The notes under the pieces: model-generated
Told to the model about the DNA's origin: nothing
Seen by the model: only the letters and a program-made list of their open reading frames with translations
Database searches by the model: none
Part shown: in pieces, positions 42,217 through 49,154 of the stretch
Layout of the letters: every line of letters begins with the position of its first letter
Position numbering within the stretch: position 1 is the stretch's first letter
NCBI GenBank assembly: GCA_019421345.1
Contig: JAHZFL010000003.1
Location: forward strand, 98,416-162,415
From: Roseburia sp.
GTDB taxonomy: Bacteria > Bacillota > Clostridia > Lachnospirales > Lachnospiraceae
DNA: 64,000 bases
Reading direction: 5' to 3'
Position numbers and translations under genes: made by a program

Positions 42217-42948
42217 TTATTCTTTATTTCTCCGTCCTTCCCAGCGGGAAAACCATAGGAAAAGCAGTAGTAACCCGCCGATTGTCCATAGGATAGTCAC
42301 GATCCGTTCTGCCCGGTGCGCCAAAAGCCGGTCATGCAAAACATCCTTCACCCGGTTTATGGACCACGCAAAGGGGATGTACCGCGCGACGCCCGTCAGA
42401 TCGATATTGCTGTACAAAATACATTGCAGACTTTCAAACACACCGCAAAACAGCGCCAAGCCCAAGCCGAACTTCAAGCTGAGGAACAGATGCAGGATAT
42501 AAATGATCAAATTGGAACAGGCAATTTCTGACGCAGCCAAAAGGAGTGTTTTTGGGCATATTGCACCGGGGATCCCCAAAAGCCTTGCGCTGAGAAGAAA
42601 TAACAGGAACAGACCAAACAGCGCCAAAACTCCCGCACCATAAAGAAACGTTAATTTTGCAGCCAAAAGGAGCTGGCGGTTTGATGCGCCAAGCAGGGGG
42701 GAGTAGAGTGACACTTTTTCCTCCGACGCGACATTCAGACTGACTATGACACCGATCAGCAGGGGAAAAACCGTCGCCGTCAGCTCCAGCATCATTTGGA
42801 GCTTTTTCTCGTCTGCTGTGCTGTCATAAAGAAGATAGTAGACAGTAAACAGCAATGCTCCGATGACGGGCATACCGATATGCACACTCCAAAAAGAGGT
42901 ATGCCTCACTTTTATCAGCTCGGAACGAAACGCGCGAAAAAGGTTCAT
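42217..42948 (-). CDS. ABC-2 type permease (second subunit)
   Basis: 243-residue membrane protein with about six helices (for example IGMPVIGALLFTVYYLLYD, and FPLLIGVIVSLNVASEEKV after it). The opening MNLFRAFRSELIKVRHTSFW is typical of MutG/EpiG/SpaG-like lantibiotic immunity permeases. ATG at 42948 follows AAGGAGGG; the longer open frame upstream is a shadow of the first permease gene. The start overlaps that gene's stop by 4 nt. Confidence 0.8.
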   Translation of the reverse strand: MNLFRAFRSELIKVRHTSFWSVHIGMPVIGALLFTVYYLLYDSTADEKKLQMMLELTATVFPLLIGVIVSLNVASEEKVSLYSPLLGASNRQLLLAAKLTFLYGAGVLALFGLFLLFLLSARLLGIPGAICPKTLLLAASEIACSNLIIYILHLFLSLKFGLGLALFCGVFESLQCILYSNIDLTGVARYIPFAWSINRVKDVLHDRLLAHRAERIVTILWTIGGLLLLFLWFSRWEGRRNKE

Positions 42949-43673
42949 ATTGTTTCCCTCCTTTTGGAAAAATCCCTTGCGTCTGCATAAGTTAAAACAG
43001 CAAACAGCAGAAATGACAGAGCGATTGAGCAGAAAGCGGTGGTGGAAAAGGAGGAACTGTCCGCAAACGTTCCGTTTAACTGAATCCCCATCAGCGGTTC
43101 CGCCAGTTTTGCGGCGTAGCAATACGGTACGAAATACCAGACCGAAGTATTTCCCGATACAATGGGCAGAAAGATACCGAGTATGGCATTTAGGACGACC
43201 GGCAAAAAGACGCCAGCCCTGCGTGCGAGGAAAAGGCACAGCGGGATCTGCCAGAGGGATGAGAGGATGATCCCAATACTGCCGCAAATGCTTTCTCTGA
43301 CAGAATACACTGCCGTTGCCGGAGCGATGAGATTGCTCACAGAGACAAGTATGGCAAAAAATAGTGCGGCGATAAGCAGCTTTTCCGTCAGGATCACGCA
43401 TTTTGCAGTTTCAAATTTCAAGAGGTCTGCGGGCATGGAAAATACAGCGTAATATTTTCCTGCATGTTCCTCTTTCCGCTGTGACAAAGTGCATAGGATC
43501 GCGATCGTACCGGGAAGTAAAAACGCGTACCACCAGTAAAAAGCGGTGTATTGAAAGCCCGTAAAGCCTCCAACGACCCATGCAAACACAGCCGTGAGCA
43601 GCGGCGTGAGAAAAACCAGCCTGTTTACGGCGGTTCTTTTAAATTTTAAATGCTCTGATTTTAAGTAGTTCAT
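42945..43673 (-). CDS. ABC-2 type permease (first subunit)
   Basis: 242-residue membrane protein with about six helices. MNYLKSEHLKFKRTAVNRLV and GGFTGFQYTAFYWWYAFLLPG fit the MutE/EpiE/SpaE-like permeases of lantibiotic immunity transporters. The start follows AAGGAGGG, 3 nt after the ATPase gene. With the second permease and the ATPase it should form an exporter that removes membrane-active peptides; substrate not known. Confidence 0.8.
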   Translation of the reverse strand: MNYLKSEHLKFKRTAVNRLVFLTPLLTAVFAWVVGGFTGFQYTAFYWWYAFLLPGTIAILCTLSQRKEEHAGKYYAVFSMPADLLKFETAKCVILTEKLLIAALFFAILVSVSNLIAPATAVYSVRESICGSIGIILSSLWQIPLCLFLARRAGVFLPVVLNAILGIFLPIVSGNTSVWYFVPYCYAAKLAEPLMGIQLNGTFADSSSFSTTAFCSIALSFLLFAVLTYADARDFSKRRETI

Positions 43674-43676
43674 GAT

Positions 43677-44378
43677 CTATCCCTCCTTGCGGCTGTTTTT
43701 TACCACGTCCATAAAAAGCTGTTCGAGATTTTCGTTTTCCCCAAGCTTCCCCTCGTATCCAAGCACACCGCCCGCGATAATGCCGATATGGTCGGCTGTC
43801 TGCTGTACCTCGGAGAGCATATGGCTGGAGAGGATGACGGTGATGCCTTTTGCTGGGAAGGAGCGGATCAGTGCCCGAAGCTCCTCGATTCCCACCGGGT
43901 CAAGCCCGTTGGCAGGCTCGTCGAGGATGAGCAGCTTGGGGTGACCTAGCAATGCAAGTGCTATTCCAAGCCGCTGCTTCATGCCAAGAGAAAACTGTCC
44001 GGCTCTTTTCTTTCCGGTATCCGTGAGGCGGACGGTCTGTAATACCTCCGTAATCCGGCTGTCCGGCAGCCCCAGGAGAGTCGTTTTGACCTTCAGGTTT
44101 TCACGGGCAGTCAGATTTTCATAGAGCGGCGGCATTTCGATCAGCGCTCCGATGCGGGTTAAGTCGCTGCGCGTCCATGCATGACCGTCAAACGTGATGC
44201 TTCCGGCGGTCGGCTTTAAAATACCCGCGATCATTTTGAGCGTTGTAGATTTTCCCGCTCCGTTTGGTCCGAGCAGTCCGTAGACGGAATTTTTTTCAAT
44301 GTGCAGGCAGATGCGGCTGACTGCCGTCTGTCCGTGAAACGATTTGCAGAGGTCTGTGGTTTGCAACATCATAGTCAT
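43677..44378 (-). CDS. ABC transporter ATP-binding protein (LanF/BcrA type)
   Basis: 233-residue ATPase. Walker A GPNGAGKST is at residues 37-45, the signature is FSLGMKQRLG, Walker B is LLILDEPANGLDP, and the switch His is in ILSSHML. FSLGMKQRLGIALALL and DEPANGLDPVGIEELR are typical of bacitracin/lantibiotic-type exporters. First gene of a five-gene minus-strand set: ATPase, two permeases, regulator, kinase. The start follows AAAGGA. Confidence 0.9.
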   Translation of the reverse strand: MTMMLQTTDLCKSFHGQTAVSRICLHIEKNSVYGLLGPNGAGKSTTLKMIAGILKPTAGSITFDGHAWTRSDLTRIGALIEMPPLYENLTARENLKVKTTLLGLPDSRITEVLQTVRLTDTGKKRAGQFSLGMKQRLGIALALLGHPKLLILDEPANGLDPVGIEELRALIRSFPAKGITVILSSHMLSEVQQTADHIGIIAGGVLGYEGKLGENENLEQLFMDVVKNSRKEG

Positions 44379-44401
44379 AATTTACAGTGTCCTTTCATTT
44401 G

Positions 44402-44430
44402 ATTTAAGATAGGGATAGAATAGCTGGCAA
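44402..44430 (-). promoter_or_regulatory. promoter of the LanFEG-like operon
   Basis: On the minus strand TTGCCA (plus 44425-44430), 17-nt spacer, TTAAAT (plus 44402-44407), 24 nt before the ATPase start. Confidence 0.5.
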
Positions 44431-44623
44431 TTTTGAAGATTTTATAAAGAAAGAAAAAATAAATGAGATCGGGAGGGTTTTAGACAGTTTTTTCGCGCAT
44501 CCGGTTTGCAGAGGTGTTTCGTTTTTTCTGTTATTTTTCTGATTTTTATGGAATAATTCTGGAATTGCGCATAAAAATGTTGTATGATAGGAGCAAAGAA
44601 TCAGGTAAGGAGCGACAGAGAAA

Positions 44624-45907
44624 ATGGGAAACGACTATAAGCTTGAGACAAAGTGTATCCAGAGCGGCTGGCAGCCAAAATGCGGGGAGCCGAGAGTTCT
44701 GCCGATTTATCAGAGCACGACCTTTAAGTATGATGACAGTGACCAGATGGGCAAGCTTTTTGATCTGGAGGCGGAGGGATATTTTTATACAAGACTCCAG
44801 AATCCGACGAATGATGCCGTTGCTTCAAAAATTACTGCGCTTGAGGGCGGAGCGGCAGGTATGCTCACTTCCTCCGGGCAGGCGGCGAATTACTATGCAC
44901 TGTTTAATATCTGCGAGTCCGGAGACCATATTGTGTGCTCAAATTCCGTTTACGGAGGAACGTATAACCTGTTTGGAACGACGATGAAAAAGCAGGGGAT
45001 TTCATGTACGTTTGTAAATCCTGATGCGTCCTTAGAGGAGCTGTCTTTGGCAATGCGCCCGAATACGAAGGCAGTCTTTGCGGAGACGATCTCAAATCCT
45101 TCGATCGTAATTCTGGATATTGAAAAGTTTGCGGCGCTTGCCCATATGCACGGCGTGCCGCTCATTGTGGATAATACGTTTGCAACCCCGATGAACTGTC
45201 GTCCGTTTGCATGGGGCGCTGATATTGTGACGCATTCCACGACAAAGTACATGGACGGACATGCCATGTCCGTCGGCGGGGCGATCATTGATTCCGGTAA
45301 TTTTGACTGGATGGCGCACAAAGACAAGTTTCCGGGGCTGACGCAGCCGGACGCATCCTATCACGGCATTACCTACGCCGAGCAGTTCGGCAAGGCGGCT
45401 TATATCACGAAGGCGACGGCACAGTTGATGCGCGATCTTGGAGCGATCCCGTCGCCGATGAATGCCTTTTTGCTGAATGTCGGACTTGAGACGCTGCACC
45501 TTAGGATGGCGCGCCATTGTGAAAATGCGCAGAAGGTTGCAGAGTTTTTGGACGCTCACGAGAAGGTTGCGTGGGTCAATTATGCGGGGCTTTCGGGAAA
45601 CCGTTATCATGCGCTGGCACAAAAGTATATGCCAAACGGCACCTGCGGCGTTTTGGCATTTGCGATCAAGGGAGAGAGGGAGCGGGCGATCCGCTTTATG
45701 GATGCACTTAAGATGACTGCCATTGTTACGCATGTGGCGGATGCCAGAACCTGTATTCTGCATCCTGCGAGCCATACACATCGGCAGATGACGACGGAGC
45801 AGTTGATCGAGGCGGGGATTTCACCGGAACTGATGCGCTTATCGGTCGGTATTGAGCATGTCGATGACATTCTTTGGGATTTGGAGCAGGCGCTTGCGGC
45901 AATCTAA
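44624..45907 (+). CDS. metY: O-acetylhomoserine sulfhydrylase family enzyme
   Basis: 427-residue PLP enzyme of the Cys/Met metabolism family. The PLP lysine is K208 (HSTTKYMDGHA). YTRLQNPT near residue 55, SSGQAANYYALFN and the long C-terminal domain fit MetY, which makes homocysteine from O-acetylhomoserine and sulfide; methionine gamma-lyase is an alternative within the family. The start follows GGTAAGGAG. A -10-like TATGAT lies about 40 nt upstream. No SAM riboswitch or T-box was recognised in the 245-nt leader region. Confidence 0.88.
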   Translation: MGNDYKLETKCIQSGWQPKCGEPRVLPIYQSTTFKYDDSDQMGKLFDLEAEGYFYTRLQNPTNDAVASKITALEGGAAGMLTSSGQAANYYALFNICESGDHIVCSNSVYGGTYNLFGTTMKKQGISCTFVNPDASLEELSLAMRPNTKAVFAETISNPSIVILDIEKFAALAHMHGVPLIVDNTFATPMNCRPFAWGADIVTHSTTKYMDGHAMSVGGAIIDSGNFDWMAHKDKFPGLTQPDASYHGITYAEQFGKAAYITKATAQLMRDLGAIPSPMNAFLLNVGLETLHLRMARHCENAQKVAEFLDAHEKVAWVNYAGLSGNRYHALAQKYMPNGTCGVLAFAIKGERERAIRFMDALKMTAIVTHVADARTCILHPASHTHRQMTTEQLIEAGISPELMRLSVGIEHVDDILWDLEQALAAI

Positions 45908-45927
45908 TATCATTTTGGAGGGGGTTT

Positions 45928-47382
45928 ATGAAGAAAATACTTTTTGCGGCATCGGAGTGCGTGCCGTTTATCAAAACTGGCGGACTTGCGGACGTGTGCG
46001 GGGCGCTTCCAAAGGAATTTGACAAAACGGAATGGGATGTGCGCGTTGTCCTTCCAAATTACTCCTGTATCCGGGAGGAGTATCGCAGTCAGTTTACCTA
46101 TGTCACGCATTTTTATATGAGTGCGGGGAATGATATTGCCGATAAATATGTGGGAGTGCTAAAGTATGTGCTGGAGGGGATCACCTATTATCTGATCGAC
46201 AACCGGGAGTATTTTGACTGTGAGATGCCATACGGCGATATTCGTTATGATATTGAGAAATTTTGCTTTTTTGATAAGGCGGTCCTATCGATTTTAAAGC
46301 AGATTGATTTTCGCCCGGATCTCATCCATTGTCACGACTGGGAGACGGGGCTGATTCCGGTTTATCTCAAAAATGAATTTCAGGCAGACTCCTTTTACTG
46401 GGGTATCAAGTCCGTGATGACGATCCATAACCTCAAGTTTCAGGGCGTGTGGGATGTCAAGACGATGCGGGGGCTGACGGGATTAGCGGAAAATCTGTTT
46501 ACGCCGGATAAGCTGGAGTTTCGCAGGGATGCGAATATGCTAAAGGGCGGTCTTGTGTATGCGGATTATATCACGACAGTCAGTGATTCCTATGCGCAGG
46601 AGATTCAGACGGAATATTACGGAGAAGGCTTAAACGGTCTGCTTGCGGCGCGCCATTTTGACATGCAGGGGATTGTCAATGGGATTGATTATGAGGTTTA
46701 CAATCCGCAGACGGACGATAAGCTTTATGTCAACTACGATGCGCAAAGCTTCCGCAAGAAGAAATATATGAATAAGACGAAGCTTCAGGAGGAGCTCGGT
46801 CTGACGGTAGACAAAAAGAAATATATGATCGGTCTGATTTCCCGTCTGACCGATCAAAAGGGGCTGGACCTGGTTCGTGACGTGATGGATCACATTGTCG
46901 ACGACTACACACAGCTTGTCGTGATCGGCACCGGGGATGCGCAGTATGAGAATATGTTTCGTCATTATGCATGGAAATATGCAGACCGTGTATCTGCAAA
47001 CATCTGTTATTCTGACGAGCTTGCCCATAAGCTTTATGGGGCGGCGGATGCATTTTTGATGCCGTCGCGCTTTGAGCCCTGCGGACTGACGCAGTTGATC
47101 TCCTTCCGGTATGGGACGGTTCCGATCGTGCGGGAGACGGGAGGGTTAAAGGACACCGTGCATCCGTTCAACGAATACGAGAATACGGGCGACGGATTCT
47201 CGTTTGCGAATTATAATAGCGGAGAGATGCTTGGCATTATCAATTATTCCAAGCACATTTATTTTGACAGAAGAAAGCAGTGGAATCAGATGATCGACCG
47301 CGGTATGGCAAATGATTATTCGTGGAGAAGCTCCAAGGGTCGTTATGAGGGCTTGTACCGTTATCTGCTCGGAGAGTGTTGA
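45928..47382 (+). CDS. glgA: glycogen synthase
   Basis: 484-residue GT5 enzyme that extends alpha-1,4-glucan from ADP-glucose. The sugar-nucleotide-binding KTGGLADV is at residues 16-23, and the C-terminal acceptor and donor site motif PSRFEPCGLTQL with YGTVPIVRETGGL is present. ATG at 45928 follows GGAGGGGG and matches the usual MKKILFAASE opening. Other glg genes are not adjacent, so it is probably expressed alone or with metY, 20 nt upstream. Confidence 0.95.
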   Translation: MKKILFAASECVPFIKTGGLADVCGALPKEFDKTEWDVRVVLPNYSCIREEYRSQFTYVTHFYMSAGNDIADKYVGVLKYVLEGITYYLIDNREYFDCEMPYGDIRYDIEKFCFFDKAVLSILKQIDFRPDLIHCHDWETGLIPVYLKNEFQADSFYWGIKSVMTIHNLKFQGVWDVKTMRGLTGLAENLFTPDKLEFRRDANMLKGGLVYADYITTVSDSYAQEIQTEYYGEGLNGLLAARHFDMQGIVNGIDYEVYNPQTDDKLYVNYDAQSFRKKKYMNKTKLQEELGLTVDKKKYMIGLISRLTDQKGLDLVRDVMDHIVDDYTQLVVIGTGDAQYENMFRHYAWKYADRVSANICYSDELAHKLYGAADAFLMPSRFEPCGLTQLISFRYGTVPIVRETGGLKDTVHPFNEYENTGDGFSFANYNSGEMLGIINYSKHIYFDRRKQWNQMIDRGMANDYSWRSSKGRYEGLYRYLLGEC

Positions 47383-47411
47383 TTTTTTGTATAAAACTCC
47401 AAAATATGCGA

Positions 47412-47449
47412 AAGCTAAAAGAAGGCGCAGATGCGCCTTCTTTTAGCTT
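47412..47449 (+). terminator. large hairpin between glgA and tepA
   Basis: A perfect 17-bp stem: 47412-47428 (AAGCTAAAAGAAGGCGC) with 47433-47449, loop AGAT. The 3' arm contains CTTCTTTTAGCTT but no T-run after it. It could terminate glgA transcripts or shape the tepA leader, since the tepA ribosome binding site follows 10-20 nt later. Confidence 0.6.
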
Positions 47450-47474
47450 AAGTGAATGGAGGATATGGGAGGAT

Positions 47475-48158
47475 ATGTCAGAAACGCAGGAAAAGAAAAA
47501 TGAAATGGTGCGGGAGTTTGGGCAGATCGAACTAAAAAATAACAGAGAGGACAACAAAATATCCCTGCTCTCGATCATCGGGGAAATTGAGGGGCATGAC
47601 TGTCTGCCGGCGACGACAAAGACGACGAAATATGAGCATATTTTGCCAAAGCTGGCGGAAATCGAGGATAATGCAGATTCAGAGGGTGTGCTTTTGCTTT
47701 TGAATACGGTAGGGGGAGATGTGGAGAGCGGTCTGGCGATCGCGGAGATGGTGGCGTCGATCAGTAAACCGACGGTTTCTCTGGTACTTGGGGGAAGTCA
47801 TTCGATCGGCGTTCCGCTTGCGGTGTCTACCGATTATTCCCTGATCGTACCGTCGGGTACAATGGTGATCCATCCCGTGCGTATGAACGGTATGGTGATC
47901 GGAGCACAGCAGACCTACGATTATTTTAAGCAGATGCAGGATAGGATCCTCCGTTTTATCGCCATGCACTCAAAGGCACAGGAGGAGCGTCTGGAAAAGC
48001 TGATGATGAATACCGGAATGCTGACGAAGGACCTTGGCACGATTCTTGTCGGCGAGGAGGCGGTGAAGGAGGGCTTGATCGACGAGGTCGGAGGGATCAA
48101 TCAGGCATTTTTAAAGCTGCACAGTCTGATCGACGCGCGTAAGAGCAAAAAGAATTAA
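47475..48158 (+). CDS. tepA: ClpP-fold protease TepA-like
   Basis: 227-residue serine protease of the ClpP/crotonase-like fold. The catalytic serine is in LVLGGSHSIGVPLAVS, and the His in MVIHPVRMNG; VLLLLNTVGGDVESGLAIAEM matches TepA rather than ClpP. B. subtilis TepA (YmfB) is reported as a translocation-enhancing or SASP-degrading protein. It is close to ftsK/spoIIIE here as in Bacillus. ATG 47475 follows GGGAGGAT; longer upstream frames run through the hairpin. Confidence 0.85.
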   Translation: MSETQEKKNEMVREFGQIELKNNREDNKISLLSIIGEIEGHDCLPATTKTTKYEHILPKLAEIEDNADSEGVLLLLNTVGGDVESGLAIAEMVASISKPTVSLVLGGSHSIGVPLAVSTDYSLIVPSGTMVIHPVRMNGMVIGAQQTYDYFKQMQDRILRFIAMHSKAQEERLEKLMMNTGMLTKDLGTILVGEEAVKEGLIDEVGGINQAFLKLHSLIDARKSKKN

Positions 48159-48169
48159 AAAACCTTTTA

Positions 48170-48198
48170 ATGACAAGCGGATAGAAGTATGATAAGAT
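48170..48198 (+). promoter_or_regulatory. sigma-A promoter of uppP
   Basis: ATGACA (48170-48175), 17-nt spacer, TAAGAT (48193-48198), about 60 nt before the start codon. Confidence 0.5.
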
Positions 48199-48257
48199 AG
48201 AACATGCATGTAATTGTTGTATTACAGAAACGTACATCTCGATAAAAGGAGGCAGCC

Positions 48258-49136
48258 ATGTCATTCTTGCAGGTAATTATCATGGGTGTGATCCAGGGAC
48301 TGACGGAATTTCTTCCGGTCAGCAGCTCCGGACATCTCGCGCTTTTTAAAATACTGTTCGGGATAGAAGCAGAGACAGGGATTTTATATGAGATTCTGCT
48401 GCATGTGGGGACGCTTGCGGCAATCTGTCTCGTTTATTATAAAGACATCTTTAAGCTGTTCGCGGAAGGGTGCCGCATTTTGCGCGACGCCTTTGTCAAT
48501 GTTGTGATTTTTTTTCGCAATCAGATCAAGCGGGAGCATGAGGAATACCGCAAGGTGATCTCAAACGGTTACAGAAAGTTTGTGATGCTGGTGCTTGTAT
48601 CCTCGATTCCGACCGGAGTCATTGGATTTTTCGGAAAGAATGCGGTGGCGCTGGCGTCGCAGATTCTCCTTGTTCCGGGCATCTGCCTGATCGTGACGGC
48701 GGTGCTTCTTTTTATCGCGGATCACAGCAGGGATGGAGGAAAGCTCCCCAAAAGCGCTACATACACAGACGCGTTTATTATCGGTATTTCACAGGGCGTC
48801 GCAACGCTGCCCGGACTTTCGCGCGCGGGAACGACGATCACAGCGGCTCTTTTGTGCGGCTTTCAGCGCAATTTTGCGGTCAAATATTCGTTTATCATGT
48901 CTATCCCCGCAATTTTGGGAGCGCTTGTGCTGGAATTGACAACGCTTGGTAAGATCGCTGTAACGCCTAAAGAGCTCGCATCTTACATCATCGGTATGCT
49001 TGTGGCTGCCGTCATCGGATATATCTGCATTAAGACAATGCTTGTCATCGTACGCAGGAAAAAGTTTACAATTTTTGCAGTGTATTGCCTGTTCATTGGA
49101 GCGCTGTCCATTGGCGGGTACTTTTATATGGCATAA
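48258..49136 (+). CDS. uppP: undecaprenyl-diphosphatase
   Basis: 292-residue polytopic membrane protein (BacA/UppP) that recycles the lipid carrier for peptidoglycan. The two active-site motifs are QGLTEFLPVSSSGHLA near residues 14-29 and LPGLSRAGTT near 188-197. About eight helices. An insertion between helices 2 and 3 (the basic segment FFRNQIKREHEEYRK) is typical of Clostridial members. The start follows AAAGGAGG. The ftsK gene starts 18 nt downstream. Confidence 0.95.
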   Translation: MSFLQVIIMGVIQGLTEFLPVSSSGHLALFKILFGIEAETGILYEILLHVGTLAAICLVYYKDIFKLFAEGCRILRDAFVNVVIFFRNQIKREHEEYRKVISNGYRKFVMLVLVSSIPTGVIGFFGKNAVALASQILLVPGICLIVTAVLLFIADHSRDGGKLPKSATYTDAFIIGISQGVATLPGLSRAGTTITAALLCGFQRNFAVKYSFIMSIPAILGALVLELTTLGKIAVTPKELASYIIGMLVAAVIGYICIKTMLVIVRRKKFTIFAVYCLFIGALSIGGYFYMA

Positions 49137-49154
49137 TTTGGGAGGTAATATTTT

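Noticed and set aside
42949..43401. N-terminal extension of the second permease
   Set aside because: It is antisense-like, Cys/Arg-rich sequence in another frame of the first permease; the true start at 42948 has AAGGAGGG.
44379..44623. SAM riboswitch or T-box before metY
   Set aside because: No conserved core or antiterminator was found in the 245-nt intergenic region.
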